Shown here: positions 12,201 through 24,662 of the stretch, in pieces
Layout of the letters: each line of letters opens with the position of its first letter
Position numbering within the stretch: the stretch's first letter is position 1
Assembly: GCA_950295325.1 (NCBI GenBank)
Contig: OX485807.1
Span: forward strand, 14,163,001 to 14,227,000
Direction: 5' to 3'
DNA from: Polytrichum commune
Lineage: Eukaryota; Streptophyta; Polytrichopsida; Polytrichales; Polytrichaceae
DNA length: 64,000 nt
The notes under the pieces: model-generated
What the model saw: the letters and a program-made list of their open reading frames with translations, nothing else
Told to the model about the DNA's origin: nothing
Database searches by the model: none
Translations under genes and position numbers: made by a program

Positions 12201-14847
12201 TCAACGAGTTACTCCAGTTTACAATGATCTGTGTACTAGTGAATGTGAGTGCATATTCTTGAATGACGGGGTCATTGGCACATTTGTAGCTACGCCATGC
12301 TGGCCGATGAGGATAAATCGCGTGGGGATGCAGATTCTGTTCCTGGTAGCGAGGCATCTGTACCACCAAAGTTCAAGATTCTGTTTTGCGACATGGATGG
12401 TACATTCTAAGGACTCCACAAAAATGACAGTTCAACTGGGAAATTAACAGTCCCTATTCTCCCGTTCAGGGAGTTTTTCCCAGCTCCTTGTCTATGCATA
12501 AACTGCCATAGTTGTCATACTCAATATTGCTTGTTCGGTTAGATATCAACTGATTTGAAAGGTTTGTCTTGAACTGATGTGATATTTTTGAAGTTCTTGT
12601 TCTCTCAAGCGTCATCTTTTAAGTCATAAGTTTTGCATGCTCATCATTTTCACAGCTGTTGAGATGACGAGATTGCCTTCTTCTATAACTTGCAGGGACA
12701 CTCCTCAATAGCAAAAGTATGATCACACAGAAGACAGCAAAAGCCCTAAAGGAAGCTATGAAGAAGGGGGTTCAGGTCATCATTGCCACAGGCAAGGTAA
12801 GAGTAAGAACCTGCAATGCTTTTTCTTCTCCTTGCTTGGTATGGCAATGACTCTTATGACTCAAATACTCTCTCCATGTAACCTGTGCAGACAAGACCGG
12901 CAGCTCTTGCCGTGCTTGAGACAGTGGGGCTGGCTGGCGAAGGGGGCGTACTTTCTGACTCCACACCTGGAGTATTCTTGCAGGTCAAATTAACTCTGCT
13001 TATGTAGTGTTATCTAGAAACTGGGTCTTGATGTATCTGGACCAAGGAGGGCAAATTTCTTGCACAGCTTGTGGTTCATGCATTGTATGAAACAGGTTTT
13101 ATAATCCCCTGACTTCTTTGTCTTAATTGGCTTAATATTCTGGCAATGTCCACCATTGTGATATTATCAAATCTTTGTAGTATCTAATAAGTTGGAGGCA
13201 GGTGGTTGAGTTCAGGGCTTGCAAGTATATGGAAACGGTGGATCACTCCTACACAGTGAAAGGCTTGATCCCTTTGTTGTCACAGAGGTAACCTAAGGTC
13301 AAGTGTGTGTGTTTTCCATAAAATAACTGCTGTTGTTTTGTGTACTTCTTAATTGTTCTTGAGTTGAAAATAATCACTCATTGTGGTTGTCTTGGCTTTC
13401 TTGTGTTTTGTTTTCTTGTTGTCTGTATGCTGTTCCAGCAGATTTGGTATGTTGAGAGTGTGTTGTGAACTCATGTAATGTGACAGACTTTTGAGTTCTC
13501 TGTGGAGCATCAATCTCCTCTTATTGGTTTCAGTGCCGATCGTTGTGTAACGTTGTTTGCACACACTCTGGTTGATGTGCTGCATGATATTTACTACGAG
13601 CCAAAGGTGACTTGTTCTTTTGCCTTTCCTAAGCAAAGAGTTTTACTTGAAGTTTGAGCTATTGTGCCAATGTTGAGCCTGTTCTTGTGTCTTTGTCAGT
13701 ACTAGTGTATATAACCTCTGTAGAAGTAGGCAATCACCTACTTAGCTGAAGGTGACCATCAATAATCTATCAGAATGGCCGACATGTGTGCATTCCGTGT
13801 TGTCTGGAAAGATTCTCAGCTAAATTGTTAGTGTGATTTGGTGTCTTTATGGACACCTTCTCGCTAACTTGTGCATGTTCTTTTGATGGACCTTCACATG
13901 CAGGCAGAAGTGCTTGAATGCATAGATCAGATTAACAAGGTCCGAATCCAGGTAAGAGTTGCATCACTACCTGTGCTTAGTTTGTGCATTTCATAATTGG
14001 GTGGCATCTTATACGATGTCATATCAGATTTGCTGAACAAGTTTGTTTTAGTTTATGTAGCAAATCTTGAACATATTGAGCACCACATTGTTATTAGGTT
14101 TATCCACGTTTCACTATATTCTGGTATTATGCCTCTTACTTTTTGATATTAAAATTTCTGTTCCTTCAGCCATCTCATCGGCATGCTGCAATCAGGTAGT
14201 TCCAAGGGTTGAATAGTTGGAATACTTTATCAAGCTGTTGCTAAAGCTGCTTAGCTAATCTTCATTGTAATTGTGCAGAAAGTATTGTTCTACGACACTG
14301 CAGAACGTGTGGCCAGTTTTTTGCGTCCTCATTGGACATTAGCTGTAAATGGACGTGCCACAGTTGTGCAAGCTTTACCTGAGATGATGGAAATTTTGCC
14401 TGCTGGTGCCTCAAAGGGGACAGGTGTACAGCGACTATTGGATCATTTAGGCGTGCCTATTGACCAGGTATTATTAGGAAGTTTTGCTAATGGTTAGATT
14501 TCTAGTGTTTTGCTGGAGATATCTCTGTTTCCGGTGTTCCGGTTCAGTATTTTGTTTTGAGAGTCTTCAAATTGGACACATTCAATAGAATTCTGACTTT
14601 GAAAGTGAGCAATTTGTTGAAGTTAATGCAAGGTGCTGCATGGGATAATTTGTGAGTTCCTTTTGTTATTGTCCTCTAGGTGATGGCTATTGGAGATGGG
14701 GAAAACGACATTGAGATGTTGGCAATGGTTGGATGGGGTGTTGCGATGGCTAATGGTACAGAACGCACTAAATCCGTTGCACAGGCTGTCACTAGCAGCA
14801 ATGACGAAGATGGAGTTGCAAAAGCAATTGAAGACTACATTCTTTGA
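6214..14847 (+). CDS. YbeY endoribonuclease / HAD hydrolase fusion, 13 exons
   Basis: Likely chloroplast rRNA-maturation endoribonuclease (YbeY) fused to a Cof-type HAD phosphatase, the plant architecture known from Arabidopsis At2g25870. Exons: 6214-6561, 7901-8116, 8406-8501, 9351-9531, 10286-11299, about 12334-12399, 12696-12796, 12891-12983, 13216-13287, 13487-13606, 13904-13951, 14279-14467 and 14680-14847. All phases agree, giving about 903 residues. Residues 1-100 are Ala/Arg/Ser-rich and fit a transit peptide. The YbeY part (about 105-260) holds the metal site H-x3-H-x5-H (HGLLHVLDYDH, 222-232). The HAD part (about 630-903) has motif I FCDMDGT (Asp638, Asp640), split by an intron, and motif IV GDGEND near 853-858. 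Exon 5 adds about 338 residues between the domains that the Arabidopsis protein, as I recall it, lacks. The exon 5 acceptor uses 'aatag', because the nearer 'cag' at 10271-10273 would put a stop in frame. The exon 6 acceptor is the least certain boundary. Fusion and catalytic motifs are seen; chloroplast location is inferred. Confidence 0.88.
6620..7330 (+). repeat. ~195-bp tandem repeat in intron 1 of YbeY-HAD
   Basis: The same ordered phrases recur: 'tgaatttggtc(c/t)t.aattg' at about 6624, 6824 and 7018; 'ctggagcttctgta' type text at about 6678, 6877 and 7068; and 'gggacttatgtt.gcaggga' type text at about 6753, 6951, 7143 and 7276. This is roughly 3.5 diverged units of about 195 bp. The first unit begins next to the end of exon 1, so the array may derive from duplication of the exon 1/intron 1 junction. 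Confidence 0.7.
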
Positions 14848-16124
14848 GGATGTTCTAGAGCATGATCTGTTTTCAAGTGAGTCATTGATTCAAATTCATC
14901 AATAAGGAGATGTCAATGTCAATCAGATGATTGACTACTACAATGGATATTGTTTTCAGCCTTATTTTTCATCCTTGATTCTTTCCAGCTCATGAAACAT
15001 TTACATAGCTGGTTAGGACTCTATTTGAACTATTCTTAGTGTTGCAGATACTTCTACTTTCATTGTTTAGGTCCTCAATCCACGTGATGGTCTATATTCA
15101 TTTATGTTCTGGGGGATTTTGCAAGCAGCAGTTGGTTAGACAATCAGAACACTATAGCAGTGATGTTGATTCACATATGTTAGCATGAACTGTGAACACA
15201 CATTATCAATTGATTTTCCTGATATGGAGATTCAAATCACTATCCTAATTGTTGACAATGAGAGTATTGCAACATTCTGTTCCTATGATGTTTTAATTGT
15301 CTTTTAGATGGTTTTTTTTAGAAGTGAAGATTCTTGATCTCTGACGTTTCACAAATTTTTACATAGGAAGAATTGCACTGTCCACCAGGTTAGGCCAAGG
15401 ATTTGTGCTATGCATGTAAGATGAAATTTGGAAGTGATAGTTTTGTGAACACCTTGTAGGTCGAAAGTTTCTTCTTTCAGCAGATTTGACCTGGAATTAC
15501 TCTGGTGAGATTAAGTTGGAATTAAGTTGGAATTAAGTTGGGATGAGTCAACCATAATCATAGAGGGGGGTAGGTACACATTCAAATGGCATGAACCCCA
15601 AGCTCTGGGACTAGACTTCGTGGTATCTTGGTAAACTCACCCATTGGAAGAAGAAAATCACAGTAGATGACCAAAGGTAGAGGTAGATGTCATGGCCAGT
15701 GTTCTTAAAGCAGCCAATATCTTCTTAAACGTGGCATGCCTAATCTTTTTGGAATGTAAATTTAGGACAACTAATTGATTAGGGAAGGTGTCTATAACAG
15801 GATATAACTTGCCTATTATAGACACTCCACTCCACTCCACCCCACCCTCCTCTGTAGATGTGAGAATAAACATCTCAAAGGCAACATAATGACATTACTG
15901 ACAATGTAAGGTGAATGTACCTATTACAGGCACTTTTAGGAATGCTTGAAGCAGAAGACAAAGATAATCTACAATGGTTTTCTTACGGAAATGTACAAGT
16001 CAGACATGGATATGTACTTATATGATAGAATCCAGTATAGGTTATTGTTTGTGGTTGGTGCAGTGACCTTAGTTGCCATCCTTGCTCATGCTATTCTAAG
16101 ATAGTGCTATATGTTTTTACTCTT

Positions 16125-16290
16125 GATGTAATGTTTTACAATGTGAAGTTGATAATGTTCTATAATATCTAGATAACCAATTTGACATTTGTTGACAAAA
16201 TTGAGATATATAATAAATAGATATAGCATTACGCAATTCCAAACAGTGACAATAAATACAATATTTAGTGTAGAAAGTCCACATCATGAC
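16125..16290 (+). mobile_element. Degenerate MITE-like copy (same family as 58638-58860)
   Basis: The ordered phrases 'atgttctataat', 'gacatttgttgacaaaat', 'aaatagatatagcatta' and 'caattccaaacagt' match the interior of the element at 58.7 kb. The right side ends in 'atatttagtgtag', like the 58.86 kb end. The left terminal repeat is not clear, so this copy looks truncated or decayed. Confidence 0.4.
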
Positions 16291-18486
16291 CGTAGTCATT
16301 TTCTTCTCATAATTTTTGGAGCTCATATGCATGTCTTATTCATTATCAAAGTGAAGTTTCTCGCTTTCATTAAGTGATCATATAGCCCCCCCAACTACGT
16401 TGAGTTAAGAACTTATAATGTGTAGTTAGTTTTTTGGCTACAAATAAAACCCAGGGAATCACTCAGGGAAGACTTAAAAGGTGATTGTAATGATATCTAG
16501 GTGTCTCAAATAGGATTGATTAGGTAATTGATTGGTTTATTACACTTCATTTCAGATTTAGAATTAACATTTAGATGAGAAAGGTGTAATAAAAGTTAAT
16601 GTATCTCTCAATAGCAGTACATGCAATGACAACAGTCACTCACCTCACTCTAATTCCCCACACCATAGTCTGGCAGTGGGTTCATTTAATGTAGGCATTA
16701 GTGCGGTGCACAAGCATAGGCACAGCCATAGTCAATTGTCATGTATTTGTAGTTCCAATTTGTTGTCTAATTCCAGAGGCAAAGGCCCTCTGGAGAAACC
16801 CATGGTCTTTTCCTTCATTAATCCTTTTAGTGTAAATTGAAATGTCCGTCAGTAATCCTTACAAGGTTTTCCAGTTTTCCTTAATTAAATCATTATTTTA
16901 ATGTGGCAGTCCGACAATTGTCTTGTCGATACATACCTTGAAACCGCTACAATCAAGCTCATTGCCCTGTTGCTTGCAACATCACTCTCTGATATCACTC
17001 TCCTTCCATAGAATAATATTCATTTAACTTGTAAGATTATCAGTGGTCTTACACCAATTGATTAAGCCAATGCAAATAAGATTTCTATTATACGTGTAGA
17101 AATCAATACAGGGTACCATGAATTCTGGTCCAAGGGTTCTCAGCCTGCTCCAAGTGGTAACTCCACAGTCTCTTCACAGACCATGGACTTCGTCACTCGT
17201 CCCCTCAGCTTCACCGAAGTCTATTGACAGTCACCAGTTGGTGAACAGTAAAACTGCTTCGTCTTCAAAGGGGTAGGCCATCAGAACAACCGCGGCAAGT
17301 CTATCGTCCAATCAAACTGCTCGACTATGGCCCTGTAACTCCATCTCTACCGGCAACAGCACTCCGGCTATAGAACAACTTTGCGCTTCCTCCACTACTC
17401 ATCTCCAGGCTATGACGAATGCGACAACAATTGTTCACGATTCCTTCTCTTATGTGAAGAGTAATTTTATAACAGAGAAATTCCAAGTGCGAAAGTGGGA
17501 GAAAAGACTAAACTTTAGATTCTGCTTCGAGTCACTGCAATTTTTCACCACTGATTTTGCGCTCTCAATCCTTCTACGGGTCGGTTGATCACTTCAAACA
17601 ACTCGCCCTCTAATCAGCCCAAACTCTCTGATTAATTCATGCTCAATGTAACATTCTCAGGATTCATGCCATGACTCAGAAGACGACGACCTCTCACGAC
17701 TTATTCTCTCGTGCAGGCAATAGTGTTTATCCAGGGTAAACTTTAATGCGATGATTGCAGGGACAATAAAGTTTCTGATTCTTCTCCCTCGCGCCACATC
17801 TGGTTGCGACCGCTCTCAAACTTATTATTACTTCTGTTAACACGATACAAACTCCAGCAACTTGCGACAGACGATAGACCAACAATTACTTCGAAGCCAA
17901 TGGTCTCTGGAATCGCTCCTGACCGAACTGGGTAATCATCTCTTTGACTAGCTACACACTCAGTCAAGGGGATTCTCAAATTCGCTTACTTCACAGACTG
18001 GTTTAGATTATCAGACGAGAACACAAAGCTTCAATACTTCCAACAACGTTGATCTCTCATCAGACAATTGACCATGCATTACAAATTCAAAGAAACCTTA
18101 AAAGGTTCTGTTCACTCAAACATCAGATTATAGACATTACAAAACAAATCCAATTAACTCTAGACCACAATGCTCACTCCAGATAATAGTCAATGGCTCG
18201 ATGGCCGAATAGAATTATATTCATCAAAGACAATAGCATATCAAAATCACCAAAGAACAGAGGGTTCCTTCTCTCAAGTGAGGTTCAGGCTATATACTTT
18301 TACTACGAGAATCCAGGGATTGCACTCCCTCAAATCAGACCATAGCCCTACATATCAAGAGTTTCTGATATCTCGAGATAATAGCCTAACATTTGCATTC
18401 TAGTTTGATATTATCAGGCTATTGTCCTACCCTATTCACACTTAAATCTGAAATGACTATGGAAAACCAAAAAATTTGGACGACAT

Positions 18487-18600
18487 AATGGTTAATAGTT
18501 TTTAAAAACATAGTCTAATCCCTATTAGACGTGTCTTTTTGGTGTCTGTTCTTAGATTTAAAACTAACCACACACAATCAAATATAATATAGGTGGTTGT
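18487..18600. repeat. Dispersed repeat copy ('taaccaca' family)
   Basis: Text of the form 'gtgtc..tttggtgtctgttcttagat' followed by 'aactaaccacac' also occurs at about 35392-35490. It occurs in reverse complement at about 621-705 and 1041-1112, and partially at 18812-18870. There is no coding content. It is probably an end fragment of an older transposon family; identity unknown. Confidence 0.45.
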
Positions 18601-20282
18601 TTAAGATGACAAACCAAATTAGGCATGCATACCTCATATGCTACATGCCTACACCATGACCTCCCATCATATAACACTGTACATTGATGGTTTCTCAAAG
18701 TTAACGCAGTGTAGCTGGCTTACCACTTGCTACACCTATCTAGCCAAGCTCAAACCCCATTGGCCTAGACTATGAGAACAAGTTGAGGTAGATGTGACTA
18801 ATTTGTTGTGTGATCTTAAATGGAGAACTATATTTGAGTGGCCAAAATGACATGTGTTGGAAAGAGATTGGGAAGATCTAAACAATCACTTAATAACTCA
18901 GATACATGATATTGCTAGCATACTCCTCTCTAGTCACATCACCAAATGTTACACTCATTAATGCAGGTGCACAAAATAACCAACCATGGGACAATACTCT
19001 TACATTTTGTCATTACAGATGGTCAAGGGGTTCCATAGCATTCAAACTACAAAAATATAACCCAATAATAGACAAATTATGCACACTAGGCTAGCCTAGT
19101 CTAGCCATTAATTATACTCACAGTCGGGGTCATAGGGGCCATTCACACACCCACAATACAATCCCTTACTAATCTCAAACTCCCCAATCATCCATCTCTA
19201 CTCTAATGGGAAAATTGTATCATACAATATTTAATGTATGTCATTCTTAATAAGCACAAACTAGAACATAGTTAAACCCCTATCAAACAACGAGCCATGC
19301 TTCAATGACACCCTTTATATTTCCAAAGCCACATGTTACACACGCTCCCAAATGTGAAGCTAATGATGAGTGACCAAGAGTTTCTTAGCTAAGGAGAGCC
19401 ATCTTCAATCATGCCTTGCCTGCACAAAACTATCCTAGCCCAAACCCAGTCAACCCCGAACCACTAGGTTCAAGAGTCACAAAAGCCACTAGCTGCTTTG
19501 TCAACATCACATCCAACAACAAGGGCAACATAGCACCCTCAAACAATAATCATAGTTGTAAACCATATTACCATCCTCAATCCAACTAGAAACAACCCCA
19601 TGTGCTCCCTCATAAGCTCCCAATAAACTTGTGGTTGATCAGACCCAAGAGTTGAAGGGCCCTCCTCCATCACGATCATTAAACTCCGCGTCGCCACACC
19701 AAGAGGCCCTGCCCAATTAGGTGTCCACCTAGCCAATCGGGGGTCACACACAACAAACCGAACCACCATCAAGTTCTCCCTCCCTCAGCTGTCGCAAACC
19801 TAAATGTGAGGAAACAACATCATGAGGGGCATCAATTGGAGCCTCCTTAGCCACATGCCTCTCCTGTGCCAATGCAGTTGGTGTTCCCACGCCATCTTCG
19901 ACTGCATCGCCCCCACAAGTTATTGTCAAATTGGACACCTCCAAATCAATTGCCCCATCCACTCAAGCCATCTCCCAAAAGTGCAAAGAAAAATGTGTGA
20001 ACAAGACTACGACCCATAGCATCCTCAACTGACTAAGTATGTAAGAATGCCACTTCCCCAAAAATACTACCCTACCACATTAACTCATTCAAAACCCCAC
20101 CCATCATAACTTCACCTGCAAACTAACAAAATATCTCGCCCAAACTACTTCACGCCACCTCCCCTCCCCCCCCTTCACCTCTCTCTCTCGTAAGCACTAA
20201 CAAAATGCCAAGATAATATGATAGAGAAGGACCCACCCCCTGTCAAAGCTTAGAATCAGGAATAGCGCTTTCTAGCATCTAC

Positions 20283-20345
20283 TAACATCGCGGGCTCACG
20301 AGGATTCGACCTCGACCCTTCATATAGGATAGAGTTACCACCCCT
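20283..20345 (-). mobile_element. Possible tRNA-derived SINE head
   Basis: On the minus strand the text 'ggtggtaactctatcc' is followed about 15 bases later by 'ggtcgaatcctcg'. This resembles the A-box and B-box spacing of a tRNA-derived pol III promoter. No acceptor-stem pairing or anticodon arm was convincing, so it is not called a tRNA gene. The SINE assignment is an inference from promoter-box resemblance. Confidence 0.25.
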
Positions 20346-20703
20346 CAAACATGAAATCTCAACATCCCTCACATGTATGTATATGGGTGTCCCACCACTC
20401 CCACCCTCGTACTAATGCAACCCTTCCATCCCACCAAAAAGAAATTCATACAAAAACTATAATTTTAGTTACAAAGCCCTCTTATCTAATGGAGAGAATA
20501 TTTCTAGGAGTAGATCAAACGAGGTGTGCCCATTCGACAAACTCTACAAAGAACATGCCCTTAATCACTCATAACTCAATAACTCCATAATCCAATAATC
20601 CAATAACTCAAAAACTCTTCACTTGAACAATACATAAGACATTCATACAAGCTCTAAAAAAATGTAGGAAAGCAGCCACACGCACGACTTGGATCACCTC
20701 ACA

Positions 20704-21006
20704 CTACACCAAATATGATATTTAGTGTTTGATTAGATTTAGTGTTTTACCACCCTACTTTGCTCAACACTAATTTTCAATACTTTGATAATTAGTGTTA
20801 GACATAAATGCGCCGCCGCCGCCTTCCTTGTTGCCACCTCTTTCCTACTAAACACTAAATTCGTGCATGTAACTTTCACATATTACCATAGATGATATTT
20901 AGTGTTTGAGTTTACATGTAATGTTACTTACTTTCATAGGGTTAGTGATATTTAGTGTTGTGTTCGTATTTAGTGTATCTAACACTAAATATCATATTTT
21001 GTGTAC
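20704..21006. mobile_element. MITE with ~25-bp TIR and AACACTAAAT subterminal repeats
   Basis: The left end 'tacaccaaatatgatattta' continuing 'gtgtt' is the inverse of the right end 'aacactaaatatcatatttt' continuing 'gtgta', with one mismatch. The motif 'tttagtgtt'/'aacactaaat' recurs at least six times inside, as expected of subterminal transposase-binding repeats. The outer 'cactacacc' resembles CACTA-class ends, but the 3-bp target duplication was not confirmed. Termini match the element at 58638-58860. A short run of CGCCGC lies in the centre. Confidence 0.65.
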
Positions 21007-24000
21007 CTACAAATTTGATACCCTACGAGAAGTGGGCACATTGATATAAAAGTGTCCGTTTAAGACACACTTTATTTTATCCTCAGCCATGCTTCCAAGC
21101 CTCCGACCAAGCGGGCAGAAAGACCTGAAATGAGTGTGATAGCATTTGGTGTTGGCTTGTTGGCCTTCTGTCTCAAAAGAAATTAAAAAATTAAAAAAGA
21201 GTGTGATGCCCATGTGAGGCTGCTGGTGAGACACGAGATCCACACTATTTTAGTTTTTCGCATCCACTCATAAAGCTGGAGCTTGGTAGCATGGAATTCA
21301 TGTCTCTGACCTTGCCACCATATATATATATACGGTCAAGTCTAGATCATACTATATATGGTCAAACTATATGGCAGATGAATGAATGGGGAGAACTGAC
21401 CGCTAGTTATAGATCGACTGGTTGAGTTTGGGAAACAACTTGTTGAAGTTCAAGACTTTAGGAAAATTACCAATCAATTTAGAAGAATCTATGGAATATA
21501 CTCCGAATAAAGCAAAAGCACCCTTTTGAAAGATCACAACATGTACCTGGTTGGACTTGGAAACACTGGCATATTGACCGAATTATGCCAAAAAATCTCC
21601 CCATACACTGTGCTAGACTGTACACGATGAACGTCCCGGACTCTTCCCATAAAAGAATTTAGACTTCACCAATGTTGGTGAAGCTTTGGACATATTCACC
21701 ATCATTTTGTTGGATTTCAGTTCACGACTCTTGTCATAGCGTTTGTGGTGAAACTTTGCCCCTCCCAAGTTTATTGTCGATTTGTTTCAATTGTGCTCAC
21801 TGGAGTAATTTGGGGTCCTATCACCTCGGTTTGTGCATTTGTATAAAAGTAGAAACCCATGGGCTATAAAACGTTTCTCTACTTTTTTTTGGTTATTTTT
21901 TTTATAATTTAAATTTCCCCTGTGATCGAATATGTCACAAAATGTCATCCCCATTTTGTTCGTCGAGGCTTGAGCGTTTCCTAGCATGTGGAGTATGGAG
22001 TAGATTATACAAAAGAGTGAATTTGTCTTGTTGTCAAACAAACAAGTTGGAATTTTGGTATCAATCTATTTAATCGTTTTGGATGTTGTAAGGGTGCATT
22101 GCTTTCATGATTTGAAAATTTTGACTAATCAAAATAAATAGAACACATCTAAGAACTTTGGGGAATATGTGAATAGCAAATGTGCCATGGGGAATGTGTG
22201 AATAACAAGGCATCAACAAGATAGGCTATATCCTTTGTTATGTGCTTTAGTATGTTTTGGATGTCTTTCACTTACTCGGCTATCTCCCAACCTAGGACTT
22301 GGCTGTAGCCTTTTGACTTCTAGTAGTAACAATAATGCCATCCTAGGCTCTTTGAGTCCTCTCACTTACACTTAGGTGATTAGCCTTCTATCTCCCTATT
22401 GGAATCGACTTCATTTGACCCTGCACAATTCATGCGTTTACTTAATCTTCCCAAGGCTATTGCCTTTTCCCCAACTTATGGATTCTCCATCATTCAACAA
22501 ACACTTCACTCTCACGCATTCTCCAGAGGCTTACGCCCTTGAAATGGAAATTAAACTCCACTCTCCCTCACGGACCGAGTGGTTATGCTCACATGCTTAT
22601 GCCCAAAAACTCCCCTTCTCTATGCTTTTCGTAGTCACAACATAACATTATTCAACTGCATATAGAGGTTGGGTGGGGCCAGGAACATGTTAGATAATGT
22701 TTGCGAATAATGCTCGGTGAGGTGCCTTCTCCAATGCAAACAATTAGATTCAACTTGAAAACTAAGTATTCGCAGGGTGAAACCCACTGGTAATAGACAA
22801 CGATGCCTTCCATGGGCCTGCAAGTGCACCAACTTTTCCTGGTTTTTGGCCTCCCATTAACATCAAGGTTTAACCTCTATCGGAGTATAAGTGGGGTGAA
22901 AGACTCGTCTCCAAGAACTACGATCATGACATCGAAAATTGCAAAATGCTAACAACCACAACTGTGCGCAATGGACCTTATGTTGTTAAATTTTGTTTGA
23001 ACCCAAGAAAGAAGTGAATTGAAAATCGTTGAAGCAGTGTAGAAATTAGGCGATACCTGCATACGGAATCCCTATGCCATTTGTGGTGCCAAGGTGCGAT
23101 TATGGTGGAAGTTTTTGTAACCATGTGAAGTCCCTAGTGACCTCCCTAATCCTACTTGTGACCTACTTGGGCTGGTAATTACCTCCCATTTGTGTGGGGA
23201 CATGGCTTTTCCAAGCACGTTCTCTGCAACCTACCATCTTTTTTGTACACATGGCAATTTTTATAGACCTTCCATGTTGCCAGTGGGCCCAACCAACACA
23301 TTGTTGCCGAGCACTGGTGGCTCCATCATGAAATTCCTTGATTCCCTTGAAATTATGATGAGGTGGAATTATGTTTCAATCACTAAAGACAAAATTTGAC
23401 ATAGCCCGAGGGAAGAGAAATGGCTTGGACCAAAATGGAAACCCAATTTTTGGATTCCTCAGGGCTATGTCAGTGCTTCCTCCCTTCTTGGCCCGACAAT
23501 ATTTTGTGCGAATTGGCTTCAAAACTTCAAAGGCCTTGACCCCTCGTGTAAAGAGGATCTTAAAGCATTCTTTCATCCTTCTTACACCATTCCTACAGTA
23601 GGCTGGATTTTGCTATCAGTACTTAATGCCGCATGTGATTAGTTGCTTTTCACATCGGCTTACTTAGAGACAACAATGCACTCATTTGTTGATGGTTCAA
23701 AGATTTTAAAACCAGGGTGATTTCAAAAAGATGTCACTTTTAGGCTCCTTTACCATATAATGGATAACCATGATTTGTACAAGGAGAACGGGTTCACATT
23801 CATGTTGGTGCATGAACACCATCATTTTCTTTTACTTTTAGCACCTTCACGTACACTACATCAAATGTGTTGTAATAAAGAGGGAGAATAGTACCAGACA
23901 CCACGAAGTTGTAGGCTTGTAGCCCACATGTGAATTATTTATAGCTACCACTATACATGGATCTGACAAAAGCCATGAGCAATATCACTTTTTGAAAGTC

Positions 24001-24502
24001 AATGCAGGCTAGTGGCGTCTGGCACTTTTATATAGATATATATACATCAGTTAGTGCAAAATAGTCATGTATGCTTGCGGCAATAACACTGCAACTCATG
24101 GATTGACGTTTGAAGTAAGAGCCAATGTCCGAGGAGATTTTTGGGCATATCCAGTCGTGATCCTTGTGTTTCCAAGTCCAACCGGTCACATGTTACATCT
24201 TTCAGTTTTTCTATATTCTATAAATTCCTCGTTTATGTTCGGTAATTTTCGTGAAGTCTTGGATTCAACCGGTTATTTCTCAAACTCAACCAGTTCATTT
24301 GGAACTAGCGGTCAATCCTCTATCATTCATTGGTAAGAGGGTGTATATAAGTATCTGCAAACAGAATTCCCACAACTACTACTGTCACTGCCATCAGTCA
24401 GGGTAGAGAATGTGAGTAGAATTGCACTAGCCAGGTAAGGCCAGGTCTCCTTGTTACTTTCGGAGTTGTTGCTGCAGAACTCTTAGGGGTACTTCACACA
24501 CG

Positions 24503-24662
24503 AGCCAAGAGCCATGACTATGAAATTGTGAGAGCCCAAAAGAAAGTATCCAAAGGCCGTCCCCCAAGACACCTTCAAAATCATGTAGTGTGGTCGCGGA
24601 CCCTAAGTGTAGTGTGAAGCCGTATGTTACCGGGCCCTCAACCAAATGCTATTTCAATGAAT
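24503..24662 (+). repeat. Dispersed repeat shared with 48121-48284
   Basis: The phrases 'gccatgactatgaaattgtg', 'aaaggccgtc' and 'accaaatg.caatttc' occur in the same order and orientation at 48121-48284, inside an intron of the ankyrin/BTB gene. Length is about 160 bp in both places. No coding content was recognised and the class is unknown. Confidence 0.45.
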
